Positions 12,313 to 22,276 of a stretch of 64,000 nucleotides of DNA are shown here, in pieces (the first letter of the stretch is position 1; the number at the start of each line of letters is the position of its first letter). The notes under the pieces were generated by a model. It ran no database searches. It was not told where the DNA came from and was given only the letters and a program-made list of their open reading frames with translations. Position numbers and translations under genes: made by a program. This DNA is from Metaphire vulgaris (Eukaryota > Annelida > Clitellata > Crassiclitellata > Megascolecidae), in NCBI GenBank assembly GCA_018105865.1, contig CM030832.1, positions 21,136,436-21,200,435 of the forward strand. The letters are read 5' to 3'.

Positions 12313-12410
12313 TATGCCGTTATGAGAGATGATATGTTCAAGTCACATCTGGTGTGCGCGATCATTATGCTGCCTCTGATTTTCGCAGTCCAGTTGGTCA
12401 TCATTCCAAC
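12313..12410 (+). CDS. Adenylyl cyclase exon: TM7
   Basis: The exon follows a ctttcag acceptor and ends at an AC|gtaagt donor (phase 2). It reads YAVMRDDMFKSHLVC, then a hydrophobic stretch ending LVIIPT. This matches the start of the second six-helix cassette of membrane adenylyl cyclases, where a charged FKS-type segment precedes TM7. The open frame continues upstream to an in-frame ATG at 12286, but the pyrimidine-rich acceptor makes 12313 the better start. A 397-bp hAT element ends only 78 bp upstream. Confidence 0.88.
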
Positions 12411-12596
12411 GTAAGTCTTGATTCTAAAATTACATAGCATCCCAGTAAAGATACATTCAGCTGCAGCTAATTCGGCGAGAGACGTGTCGAAAAGTCTTAG
12501 TCGCTGTATAAGATTCAGTTTTGTGACCGAGTGTCAGCTGTAAAAGCCGGGATGATTAATTAATCAGTCCGGGCTCAATACATGAACAGTCGGAGC

Positions 12597-12768
12597 CAGA
12601 GTTATTTCTAGGATTATCAATTTGGGGTGTCAGTAAATTCTGTGGGTCCCCTGCCAAAAAAGTATTGACAAGCAAAAAAGGTCATCCCATAGCTAAGATG
12701 GGGGTGGGTGCTGGGGTAGGGGTTCGGTTTCAGATTAGGGGGGTGTTAGGGGTGTAAAAATATACATG
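12597..12768. mobile_element. Probable 172-bp hAT MITE in a cyclase intron
   Basis: The flanks gtcggagc (12589-12596) and gtcggacc (12769-12776) match at 7 of 8. The left end is CAGAGTTATTTCTAGG, and the right end is a poor match. It carries the shared motif GACAAGCAAAAAAGGTC at about 12669. Confidence 0.55.
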
Positions 12769-12891
12769 GTCGGACCGGAGTGGAAGTTAAAATGGTCTGT
12801 GTAAAGTTTCCCTTTACGTTGACATTAACCCATTAGTACCAAGCTCACAATAAATTAATATTTTAAAAATAATGTGTTGCATCTGTTCTAG

Positions 12892-12976
12892 GTCGAATGT
12901 TGTACTTGTTGTTTTTCCAGTCTTCTGGCTGGTCATCATCTTTTTCTGCGTGTTTTGTTCGCTCGAGAGCAGTCCG
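12892..12976 (+). CDS. Adenylyl cyclase exon: TM8
   Basis: This exon lies between gttctag and a CCG|gtaaat donor. The codon split over the preceding intron gives Thr. It encodes SNVVLVVFPVFWLVIIFFC and a short loop ending ESSP, which is one membrane helix. The 85-nt length restores phase 0 for the next exon, which supports both boundaries. Confidence 0.88.
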
Positions 12977-13300
12977 GTAAATTGCTTAGCTGATCTTTGA
13001 CCAATGTTATAACCGTCAGTAGTGCTAGGTTCAATTCTAAATCTTTTAAGAGGACTTGTTTAGCCCGAGGAATTAGTCTTCTGGAGTTAGTATCTTTATT
13101 TTCATGGTTTAGGAACAGGCCTACGATCTGAAAACAGGCGAAGAGGGCAAGAGGCCCATTTTACGTCTTTGGAGCACCAGGAGTAGTAATAAAAACTACA
13201 TTAAGTTTTCGCGATATTTTGTGCGCGATATTATTGACTTAAAACACCAATCTAATCTAAAATTGCTTGCACAGCTTGTCTTAATCAATTGACATTGCAG

Positions 13301-13417
13301 TGCTTACCAGAAAACATGAAGTTGCTATCTTATCGGATGATGTCCAATCGAATTTTCACTCAAGCTATTTCTATGACAACTATTGTCATAGTCTTCGTTG
13401 CGTCACTTTCCTGTATA
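13301..13417 (+). CDS. Adenylyl cyclase exon: TM9
   Basis: The exon is 117 nt (39 codons), between gacattgcag and ATA|gtaagt. It encodes a basic segment (ENMKLLSYRMMSNR) and then a membrane helix with TIVIVFVASLSCI, as expected for TM9 before the large extracellular loop. It is in phase 0 on both sides. A piggyBac element begins 75 bp downstream, in the next intron. Confidence 0.88.
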
Positions 13418-13559
13418 GTAAGTGGTTGCGTTCATTTTAAACATTATAATTATATAGCGACAAAGCGCTGATGGTAACAGTTATGAAGTTAACCCTGGAG
13501 CTACCGCGATAAATTGTGCTTATTTACTTTAAAAGTAAAGTCCTTTCTGAGCACTCAAG

Positions 13560-13824
13560 GCTAACCTAAAGGCTCATAGGGCGGTGCTGATCTCCGTTAC
13601 CAAGGCCCTCAGCCAGGCGAATGGTGCAAGTTACATGATACAGATACAGGGCCAGTGTTCTCAAGCAACGCGCCTGTTTACTCCGCTGATTAATTCGCTA
13701 CTCATTTGCCATCGCCATCTGGCGAAAGAAGACTGAGTCGACCTTATGGCTCCTGCGGGAGTTTAACCCACGACCTTCTGCTCCATCGTCCAACGTTGTT
13801 ACCAATCTGCTAACTTCCCGCCCC
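13560..13824 (-). mobile_element. tRNA-derived SINE
   Basis: On the minus strand the head starts GGGGCGGGAAG. It has an A-box-like TTAGCAGATTGGT and a B-box-like GGGTTAAACTCC at tRNA spacing, then an unrelated body to about 13560. It lies within the left part of the piggyBac element. Confidence 0.6.
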
Positions 13825-14013
13825 TATTGACTATCATTGGGGTAAAAATGACCCCAGATTCATTTGACCTTAAGTTCACAAAACTGAAAGTCCGATTTTT
13901 TTATCAAAATTATTTACCATTAGTTCAGTAATATTTTTTAACCTGTCGTAGGTTCTCTGTAAACTGTTAGACTACGTATACACCTTGATTTACTTCTCAC
14001 TCTCCATCTGTAG

Positions 14014-15316
14014 CAGATGCGGATTAAGGTCGCTCGAGGCCCTAAGCAGAACAGCCATTGAGGCCCTTTTGCTATATGAAGCAATTTTCCAGAATTCACC
14101 TAATTTACTCTCAAGAGTCAAGTAAACCGATAATGCAATAAATGACACTCAAGAAACTACTTATACTGAACAAAAACTATATATCTAAGTAAATCATGTG
14201 AAAGCCATTCATATAGGCCTATAATGTTTTATCACATGTTTCAAAAACTGCTTTCTTGATTTACAAAGGGCGAAATCATTGATGACGTCCTCGAAGTCTA
14301 GCTCGCGAAGTTTTTCATGCTCGATGCAGAGAAGGCTGAGCGAGGACAATCTGTCCTCGATCATAGTGGTTCTCAGTTCATTCTTTATTCGCTTGAGGTA
14401 AGAGAAAGATCTCCTCCCTGAGGTGTTGGTAACCATCAGGATTAGAAATATGCGAAGAATTACTTCCATGTTTGGGAAGACGCTCTGAACACCACCCTCT
14501 GTGATGATGGTGTTGAGGTCTTGGTAATATTAAGATTTTCCTCAATACCTGAGTTTCTGGATTTCACATAAAGGTAAAATTGGTTCAGCTCACCAATAAG
14601 GTTGTTGTCGATGTCCTCGGAATAGGCGCTGATAAGCTTTTCAGCAGCTATCCTTCGTTTGTCCTCAGGCATGTTTACTTCCGTCAGAAAACCAAAATCA
14701 CCGGCTATTTTCTTGTAGATTGCAGCTTTTTCTTTCAAATGTAGCGACAAGGTATCCTGGATGGGAACAAAAGTATTAACTCTAAAGTTTTCTCCACCTG
14801 ACAATTGAATGCGTTGAGTGCTGCTGACGTCCACGAATTTCTTTTGAAAATTTTTTCTTTTCCTGGTGGTTCGGTAGTGAACTCCAGGCAATTTTTCCTT
14901 AGCCTTAGCTTCATAGTAGTCGAATTTGTTTCGAAGTTCATCGACATAAGTCCCAAGAGATTCAAGTAGAGTGGCACAAACGTCTATAGTGATTTTTCAT
15001 CCTATAGGCCTTTGCTTGTCATGCGGCAGCGATGAAGGATGTCATTCCACAGCTCCAGCAAGAACACGAATTCCAGCTCATGCATCTTCTCTGCTATGTT
15101 ACCAGCATCTCTGCTCGCTTCGCCCTTTTGTTTATCGTCTTCATAAAGGCATGATGTGGTATTTCGTATTTGCTACTGCTTGGCTTAGATGTCTGTTTAA
15201 ACTTTAACAAGATTTAGGAGCCTGTACAAAGTTTAGGACCCTGGAGACTGGAGGCCGCTGACCGGCGGAGGCTATATGCAACTGCTTACGTTGCTTATAT
15301 GGTAAATCCGCCCCTG
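14014..15316 (-). mobile_element. hAT element with decayed transposase, inserted in piggyBac
   Basis: The element is 1303 bp with the perfect duplication atctgtag (14006-14013, 15317-15324). The ends are CAGATGCGGATTAAGG and ATGGTAAATCCGCCCCTG. The minus strand encodes the C-terminal half of a transposase resembling ZMYM1-like hAT proteins. Confidence 0.88.
14209..15060 (-). pseudogene. hAT transposase C-terminal half, frameshifted
   Basis: Frames on the minus strand run in order from about 15060: EKMHELEFVFLLELWNDIL, then LPGVHYRTTRKRKNFQKKF, SEDIDNNLIGELNQFYLYV and, after a shift near 14470, VTNTSGRRSFSYLKRIKNE. The last stretch is the start of the hAT dimerisation region (usually TxAxxERSFSxLKxIKxxLRS). 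The family excises and inserts DNA with 8-bp duplications, which matches the flanks. It is dead through frameshifts and loss of the N-terminus. Confidence 0.78.
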
Positions 15317-15660
15317 ATCTGTAGTGTTCCCATGTAAACCTGCAGGTGCAAAACGTAAGAAGTTCGGCTATCGGCATTCGGCAAGCATCCAAAATTTTAT
15401 TCCATATCTACTAGGCTTGTTGTAAATGTATTGCTCAAATGGCACTCGCCCACAATAAGTCAACAGCTGTTCATATGCAGTTACATTTTCTGAGAGGATG
15501 AATGCGTTCGCAAAGATGCTTTCCCACTTTTTGTACACGTGCCTAATGAGAGCCTTATCAGCTATGCGTTGTTCCCGTCTACGAGCATCATCATCATCAA
15601 CATATATATTTATGCCTATATATAAGCCTATATATATATGTATATAGATTCACAATATAT

Positions 15661-16979
15661 CAGAGGTTCCCAAACTTTTTGGATTACGGACCCCTACTTT
15701 GTTCCCAGCTTAGCTCGCGGACCACATCATTTAACAAGTAAATGTCACATTTAATAATGAAATAAAACAATGGGCAGACTATTCACACAGCACCAGTTGG
15801 CTAGAGGAGCTAACCCTATGACAACTTGCTACGATGCGGACAATCATAATATACAATTGAACAACGAATAAACGTTCTTACATTACAGATAGATTGAACA
15901 CGCTTATTTTGTCAAAAATCAGCCACTTCGTCAAATTATCTTAAATATAATTAGGCTACTGTTAATGAGGTGGATGTGGCCTGCCTTTTTGCACAAACCA
16001 TGGGCGTCCGGAGGGGGTTCAAAGGGGTGCAATTGCACCCTCCTGGAAAAATTGTGGAGTTATGACAAAATAAAATTACTTGTTTCTTTCGTCACAAAGC
16101 CTTGTTTTGCACCGCCATGAAAAATTTCTGCGGACGCCCATGGCACAAACTGTCAATTCTTGGTTGCATTTTTACAAGAACTCACGCACGCGAGTCAATT
16201 TGAACGAAAAGTCTCGATCTATACTTAGTTTTCATTATTGTTCGCTAATATTGATTGGCTAAGATACTAAAATCATTTTGTTTTTGACGTGTTCTTTAGG
16301 ATACTGTTTTTTTTTTTATTTTCTAAATTTGTCTATTAGTCATTTCGGCCTAAAGTCAATAACTCTGAATAGTGAGTGATGTTGTGTACTTGGCTCTTAT
16401 TTATGATTGTTGTTGAGATCTGGTGATCTTTGCTTATGACTGATAGATGCAGCTGTAGGTGGTCTGGTGGCGGCCAAGGGAATTTGTTATCAGAATGATA
16501 TGAAAAGAAAGTACTAACACGCCTGTAATTTCTTCTTTAGTTCTCCAGGTCCAGGCGGCTGGTAACTGACTAAGCACAGTACGGGGCGAAATATTTCTTA
16601 GAATAAATAAATTCAGTTATAGATAGCGTTCTCAATAAGGACTTTCAATAAAATAAACTGATGTCGTCTGCTGGGTCCTCTCGCACGCTCTCGCGAGGCC
16701 TCCTTGGTTTCCCCGCTAATATCATACTCCGGCTGGCGGTGTTACCCTAGGCCTATATCTATATATTATGTGTAGCTATCTCTATATCTATATTTATCTG
16801 ACGAGATATATATTCAATATTATTGTTATTGGTGGCTCGACCAGCACACATAATTTGAGAACACAGATTGTTAATGCTAAAACTATGAAGTGCCACTGAA
16901 GGCTGGAGGCTCTCGCGGACCTCCGCCATATCCTCCATGGACCCCCTCCAGTCCGCGGACCACAGTTTGAGAACCGCTG
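15661..16979. mobile_element. hAT non-autonomous element, copy 2 (1.3 kb)
   Basis: The duplication caatatat is perfect (15653-15660, 16980-16987). The ends are CAGAGGTTCCCAAAC and GTTTGAGAACCGCTG. Sequence along the whole length is almost the same as 5021-6336. It sits inside the piggyBac element. Confidence 0.9.
15999..16142. mobile_element. 144-bp MITE nested in copy 2
   Basis: It has the same position, ends and gcacaaac duplication (15991-15998, 16143-16150) as 5361-5504. Confidence 0.88.
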
Positions 16980-17024
16980 CAATATATAAAGCATATACGT
17001 TTATCCCGTCTACGAGCATTTTCA

Positions 17025-17025
17025 T

Positions 17026-17080
<55 letters not shown>

Positions 17081-17149
17081 CAATATAAATAATATATAAT
17101 ATACACTGTATGTGTATGCTATATATATATATTACATATATTATACATA

Positions 17150-17185
<36 letters not shown>

Positions 17186-17215
17186 TATATGTAATATATG
17201 TATAATATATAATAT
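17025..17215. repeat. AT-rich microsatellite
   Basis: (AT)n runs with small palindromic interruptions. Confidence 0.9.
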
Positions 17216-17534
17216 ATATTTCTTAAATCAGCAGCCCTATAGGCATTAGCAACATGAGGTCAAAATGACTCCAGGGGTGTCCCATGGTTGGTGGCGCCAC
17301 CTAGTCAATGCAAAGTAAATCGCTATCAGATCCCCTTAGAGGAGACCATTTTACAAACAAATTCACTAATTTAAAAAGAAATATTTTTATGGTTGCCACA
17401 GGACAGGACACAGTCTCAAAAGCTGCTCTGGGGTCATTTTTACCCCATTGGTAGTTCCAGGATTAAATTACGTTATATAGATGTTTAGTTCTAACAGTAA
17501 TTAAATTACGTTATATAGATGTTTAAATTTCTCT

Positions 17535-17602
17535 AACAGTAACTGAACCCGCTCCGTCAGCCTGACGCTCCAGCACTAACCCACTCTGCCATCTTCCGCC
17601 CC
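17535..17602 (-). mobile_element. tRNA-like SINE head
   Basis: On the minus strand it starts GGGGCGGAAG, with A-box-like TGGCAGAGTGGGTTAG and B-box-like GGTTCAGTTAC. It resembles the head of 13560-13824 and lies just outside the piggyBac element. Confidence 0.5.
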
Positions 17603-17991
17603 ACATAGAAACTATTAAACTATTAAACTGTTTGTTCCCCACGCACCCATCCAGTCGACAGAGCTGTGAGTGGGTACATCGAAAGGGCAGGTTGGAAAGA
17701 CAGGCTGCCGCTCTCAATTAGCAGGTCAATGAAAAATTAAAGACACTAAGTTTTCACGATGACGACGGATATTTTGCTAATTTTCTCCCACATTGAGTTA
17801 TATAAGCCTACTGTCGACTAGGTCCATATGGCAAGGTTTTCGGACAGAAATCAGATAGCTGACGCGAAAGCTGCAACTCTTCTTGAGAAGGTCGATTCAG
17901 TCTACTGTATTAGTTGCAGATGATTAAATACTGTTAGTGCAACTGGTGATTTTTGAAGGATAATTATTAATTTATATAAGTGTTCTTAAAT

Positions 17992-18750
17992 CAGGGCTGG
18001 GTCGAATATTCGCTTCGCATTCGCCTCGGCGCCGAATAGAGCAACGAATAGTCTATTCATATTCGTCCGAATAGTGTTGGTCAAAACGAATAAATATGGT
18101 GGTCGCGTGACTTTCAACATTTTTATACGGAAGACCGTATAAAATCGTGTGCGTTGTGCTTGTTTAATGAAATAAGCCTACTAATTCTTCAGCCCCATAT
18201 ATTTAGTGCGTGAGAATACGCTTGTTTCTATTCGCGAGAAAATAGCGTTGCAGAAAAATTTGTTTATTCATTCACGTGCGCTGCAAGAATAATTCTGTTT
18301 GTTTCCGCTATACACTTATTACGTACTTGTTGATTTTTAAGACTTATAAGTTAGAATAATAGCGCACAACAATGATGGCAATGTTGCTGACCGCAATTTG
18401 GCGACTTGCTTTGGGAGCAGAGGCGTAGCTAGGGGCAGGGAGTACATATGTCATCGGGCGACGAGGTGAGGGCGACAAAATCGGGTTTATGGAAGCAAAA
18501 AAGTAAAAATAAGCATCAACATAGCTGTGACGACCTTTTTGCCTTTCAGGGTTTACAGAAGTCGAGGGGCGCCATTAGGATGATTTGCAATCATTTGCCT
18601 CCGGGCGCCGGACACCCTAGTTACGCCCCTGAGTGGGAGGGGTATCTTATACACTATTCGTATTCGGTATTCGGTGTTTGTGTCGAGTAGCGAAACCGAC
18701 TATTCGTATTCGTCCGAATAGTTCCAAACCCCTATTCGGCCCAGCCCTAG
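17992..18750. mobile_element. hAT element with ATTCG-rich ends
   Basis: The ends are CAGGGCTGGGTCGAATATTCG and CGAATAG...GGCCCAGCCCTAG. The flanking cttaaat and gttaaat form a decayed duplication. Many CGAATA/TATTCG units lie near both ends. A smaller MITE is nested at 18418-18631. A scrap of the same family is at about 35070-35160. Confidence 0.75.
18418..18631. mobile_element. 214-bp MITE nested in hAT element
   Basis: The ends are CAGAGGCGTAGCTAGGGG and CCCTAGTTACGCCCCTG. The flanks tttgggag and agtgggag match at 6 of 8. It contains a variant of the shared motif, in reverse (CGACCTTTTTGCC). Confidence 0.75.
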
Positions 18751-18907
18751 GTTAAATCTGTTTTAACTTTATAGTCTACTGGTTAAGTGCAGTCCAAAGC
18801 AAGTCAGGTATGCATAATGTGTGTAAGTTTTCGTGAAATACTTTCTTAAACTGAATAATGACCACTTTTACAGAACACATATGCTGTAGGCTTATATTAT
18901 TATATAG

Positions 18908-19069
18908 TTCGCTTTGAATACAACGGATCTGAAAAATTGTTTGGCAAGAATATACAACATTTCTGAATCAGAAGTGACAAACGCCGTTCTAAGCAATTCT
19001 GGAATTAAATATGGCGATGAAGCGAACAACTGTACTGGATCTACGTCAGCAACATCGCACTTTCCTGAG
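18908..19069 (+). CDS. Adenylyl cyclase exon: glycosylated extracellular loop
   Basis: The exon is 54 codons, from a tatatag acceptor to GAG|gtaggc, phase 0 on both sides. It is hydrophilic and has three N-glycosylation sequons (NTT, NIS, NCT) and two cysteines. This fits the loop between TM9 and TM10 of the second cassette, which is the usual glycosylation site of membrane adenylyl cyclases. The sequence of this loop is poorly conserved in the family, so the call rests on phase, position and sequons. Confidence 0.8.
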
Positions 19070-19140
19070 GTAGGCCTATATATATAATATATATATATAT
19101 ATATACACGCATATATACATATATATATGTGTGTGTATAC
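19070..19140. repeat. (AT)n and (GT)n microsatellite
   Basis: AT dinucleotides followed by gtgtgtgt, directly after the exon donor at 19070. Confidence 0.85.
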
Positions 19141-19377
19141 TTTATTTCAAGGCATGCCAACTTTCGTAGGTGCACAGTGAGTAGAAACGGAACGAATTTG
19201 TGCATTCTGGAGGGTGAACAATGGTTGTCTGCAATATTCTTCTGCAGATGTATCGATCTCTTATGAAAACATGAGCAGCCGTTGGTTTGTAAAAGTTAAC
19301 GAGCGAACAAAGTCATCAAATTTAATTTTATATTTAATTTTATTTAATTAACTTACAAAAATCATATGATAGACTAA

Positions 19378-20275
19378 CTCAAGTATCAGAGGAGTATGGT
19401 ATGCGAATGATTACAAAGAAAACGAAAACGATGATCATCAGTAAGAAAGAAGGGAAAAAGAAGATCACGATTGATGGAGAAAGAATAGAATAAGTCCAGA
19501 ATTTCTGCTACCTGGGGAGTCTCATAACGGAAGATGCAAGATGCAAGGAGGGAGTGAAAAGGAGAATAGCGATGGGGAAAGAGGCATTCTTTAGTTGGCC
19601 CTATCCTTTGGAATGCTCTTGACGCCAGTATGCGTGGCTTAGCAACTCCTATTCTATGGCCCTCCTTTTGAAAAGACTTAAAACTTATCTCTTTGTCAAT
19701 ATACAGTAATTTGCTGTGGAAGCGGTTCTGAGTGATCTTTCAGAAGAGGTGCTATACAAATATTTTGTTACATTACATTACATTACATTCTGTCAAAGAA
19801 AAGAACTGATGAGAGGAGGATTAGACAGAAACTTTAAGAAAAGACTTATCAAAACACTGATTGGAGCGCGACACTTTATGGATCGGAAACATGGACTATA
19901 AAGTCTAAGAAAAGAGGAAACAACAAGGCTAGAGGCCTTTGAATGTGGATATGGAGAAAAATGGAGACGATCAGCTGGAAAGAACATAAGACAAACGAGG
20001 AAGTGCTGAAACAGGTGGAGGAGAAGAAAGAGATGATCAACACAATAAGGAAAAGACAAAAGACGTGGATGGGACATATAATGAGAGGAGGTTCTAAGGG
20101 ATATAATAGGACAACTAGAGGGGGAAAGACCAAAAGAAGACCACGAGAGATGCTACTTGACTGGATGATGGAAAAGGACTATAAAGACTTAAAGAAGAAA
20201 GCTATGAACAGGAATGAATGGCGAAATTGGAATACAAAACCTGCCTTAGGGCAGAATACTACGAAGAAGATTTAA
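19378..20275 (+). mobile_element. LINE 3' part (RT thumb to C-terminus)
   Basis: Frames read VQNFCYLGSLITEDARCKEG, then RKELMRGGLDRNFKKRLIKT and a C-terminal stretch from 19943 with EEVLKQVEEKKEMINTIRKR, TWMGHIMRG and RPREMLLDWM. This is the region after YADD in I/RTE-like LINEs. The 3' end of another LINE is inserted at about 19590-19790. A 74-bp stretch near the middle is repeated at 20707-20780. Confidence 0.75.
19590..19790 (+). mobile_element. Short LINE 3' end with (ATTAC)n tail
   Basis: It contains EKTLKTYLF-like text and ends in four TTACA repeats. 'cattct' lies on both sides and may be its target duplication. It interrupts the surrounding LINE frame. Confidence 0.6.
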
Positions 20276-20328
20276 TGGCGCTTACTATCAAATCAATAAA
20301 TAACTTTCTAAAGACATGGTGGCACCGC

Positions 20329-20401
20329 CGGTTCCATGGTGTAACGGTTAGCACTCTGGACTCTTGAATCCAGCGATCCGAGTTCAAATCTCGGTGGAAC
20401 C
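20329..20401 (+). tRNA. tRNA-Gln-like gene with 8-nt anticodon loop
   Basis: A full cloverleaf is visible: the acceptor strand starts GGTTCCATGGTGTAACGG and pairs with the 3' GTGGAACCT. The D arm, the T arm (GAGTTCAAATCTC) and both internal promoter boxes are intact. The anticodon stem is CTGGA/TCCAG, but the loop is CTCTTGAA, eight bases instead of seven. Animal tRNA-Gln loops are CTCTGAA or CTTTGAA, so one T looks inserted. No TTTT terminator follows for over 100 bp. It may be a pseudogene, an odd tRNA or a base-call error. Confidence 0.8.
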
Positions 20402-20706
20402 TGCAACTTTACATTCGACAATTATTTAATACTTGGGCACAGTATGAGTATATATTTATAGCCTCATAGGTCTTACTTAATTCAGTGGAACCGAACACTT
20501 AATAATCATAGTAATACTAGTTGTAAGTAATTAACGTTTTCTTCCTGCTGCGCAGTATGTGTGGCCTACTCCTCACACAGCGACAATTATTGTCGAGCGC
20601 CCCGACAGACCTTCCGGTCTCGATGACCTCAGAACATCGATTGAATTTTGACGACCGCTCTGTTCTATCGCATCTCCTGTGCGGTCTTTTTTAGCGCCCT
20701 ACTGAC
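20402..20706. other. Intron sequence, no gene seen
   Basis: It contains a run with ACCTTCCGGT and a TTTTTT at about 20690. It could be the body of a tRNA-headed SINE, but I have no second copy to compare. Confidence 0.3.
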
Positions 20707-20789
20707 TATAAAGTCTAAGAAAACAGGAAACAACAAGGCTAGAGGCCTTTGAAATGTGGATATGGAGAAAAATGGAGACTTGGTTTGGA

Positions 20790-21480
20790 TTTTGAGAGCG
20801 GAAGCTTAATTGTCTGAACTCGTCTGCACTTCAAGTGTTGTTCTCTTAATAGCGTCACCGTTGTACATATAATCCTCTTCTTTTGCACCGACTTCAACAA
20901 GATAGTTATCACTTTCTGCTCTGATCCGCATTGATCGGTCGAAGTAAACTTTAGTAAAGGGATTCGTAGGCAAAGATGTCTTTCGACTGATCTCGGAGAA
21001 CCTCGCAGCAAATCCTTCGAGAATATTTCGAAATCCGGCAGGAACTCGGAGAAAACGGGACTGCCATTGGAACGGACTTTTTAAGAAAAGCGGCGGGTGA
21101 CGCTTTGACAAACTCGTGCTGCTTTATGTCTCTGACGCTGACTCCAAACGCTGCGTTCGACATTTTCTCAGTCTTGGCGTTTTCAACGAATCGACCGCGT
21201 GCCGATATTGACAAACAGCCATGTTGTCTCTGGGCTAGATTCAAAACTGTGTTGATTCAGGTGGGTAGGTCGCCCTAAGAAAATGGATTTTGGTTCCACT
21301 TCATTTAAGGTGTCAGTTAAGAACTTGGAAGTCGAGGGATCTAGGGTTTGATAGATGGATTTGCCTGTCAAAGATGACAGTCGCGATAGCACATAATTTG
21401 CTGATTTATTGGTGGTTTCAATTGGAACATCGGGCTTCAAAGAAAGCGCTTTGAGAGTCATCTCTCGTTTAATTAGTTAT
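20790..21480 (-). pseudogene. Unidentified decayed coding region
   Basis: Several minus-strand frames of 85-101 codons overlap here. One begins MSNAAFGVSVRDIKQHEFVK and continues A-AAFLKKS. This recalls the N-terminus of ribosomal protein eS19 (VxDVxQxEFVxAxAAFLKKSG), but the match stops after about 30 residues. The upstream frame (21183-21461) has no family I recognise. It could be a processed pseudogene fragment, or the match may be chance. Confidence 0.25.
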
Positions 21481-22030
21481 CCATCGATCAATGTCTGACG
21501 TACCATTGAGGGTCCTGGATCAACCTGGGAAAGTCGAACCTAGAGATCGCAGATGTTTAATGGGAAAAGCTTTTGTTTATAAACCTGTAATTTTGAAAGA
21601 TGTATTTTAAATTGATATTAATGGATTTAACGATTAAGTTGACAATTGCTTTGATATTCGATGTAAGTTTAACTAGAGTTCTCGACACTAGATAATCGCA
21701 CGATTTATTACTGCGTTGAATGATATATTGCCGAAAGCTGTTAGTCGTGACAATTTTGGAATGTCGAGATTTCTAATAAAAGCGTGGTCTTGGCTTGGCA
21801 ATCTCAGAGAGCCGCATTTTAACGTCGCTCTGAGATCGTCGCTCTGAGTTCACTGAAAGACATGTGAAGGTTTACATCTAGAATGTAGGTGACGCGGTTC
21901 TCTCATCTGGCAGAGGCAGAGAGAGAGAGGCGAAACATCTAAGCGACCTCTCTTCTCCAATCATATGTTTCATCACGGTGGATCCGTTCAACTACCATCA
22001 TAGGCCCTATATTCTTCAGTATGGTGGATC
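21481..22030. other. Intron sequence, nothing identified
   Basis: I see no coding frame or transposon end. A GAGAGA run lies at 21915-21935. Confidence 0.4.
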
Positions 22031-22032
22031 TC

Positions 22033-22270
22033 TCATTCAGCATCAGTATTCGTCATCATGGTGGAAACATCATATTCTTCATCACTCAAGGTTTGAGCAA
22101 CAATCTTTTGGCAAAGATCCGGCGCTTCAAGTTCTTCGGAGATCTTGTCATCACTCAGATCAATTTCGTACAGATTTGGAAGAACCGAGGAACTGTTCGA
22201 AGTAGACAGGTAGACGGCGTTAGACAGGTTCAACAGTTCAAGATTTGCAAGTTTATAGAAATCGCCACTT
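22033..22270 (-). pseudogene. Possible leucine-rich repeat fragment
   Basis: The minus strand reads LANLELLNLSNAVYL and LPNLYEIDLSDDKIS, spaced like LRR units (LxxLxxLxLS). It continues open for about 65 codons. No start, splice sites or neighbours confirm a gene, and a hAT element abuts it. Confidence 0.25.
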
Positions 22271-22276
22271 GGGGCC

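Larger units (their letters stand above)
13870..15600 (-). pseudogene. piggyBac transposase remnant, split by a hAT element
   Basis: From 15595 down to 15325 the minus strand reads IRHVYKKWESIFANAFILSE, then a YEQLLTYCGRVPFEQY-like stretch and KPSRYGIKFWM. This is the piggyBac block where family members have DEQLxPFRGRCxFxQYIPxKPxKYGIKFW. The catalytic Asp of DEQL is Tyr here. After the hAT insertion, 14005-13900 continues as VNQGVYVV-QFTENLR. The family has a similar VKxLxxPLxGxGRxxTxDNF segment at this point. Stops and frameshifts show it is inactive. Confidence 0.75.
13493..17462 (-). mobile_element. piggyBac element with two hAT insertions and a SINE
   Basis: TTAA lies at 13489-13492 and 17463-17466. 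The terminal repeats are CCCTGGAGCTACC and, read inward from the other end, TCCTGGAACTACC. GGGGTAAAAATGACCCC lies near both ends. Transposase remnants are on the minus strand. Removing the insertions (SINE 13560-13824, hAT 14014-15316, hAT 15661-16979) leaves roughly 1.1 kb, so much of the element has been deleted. All of it lies in the cyclase intron 13418-18907. Confidence 0.82.
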
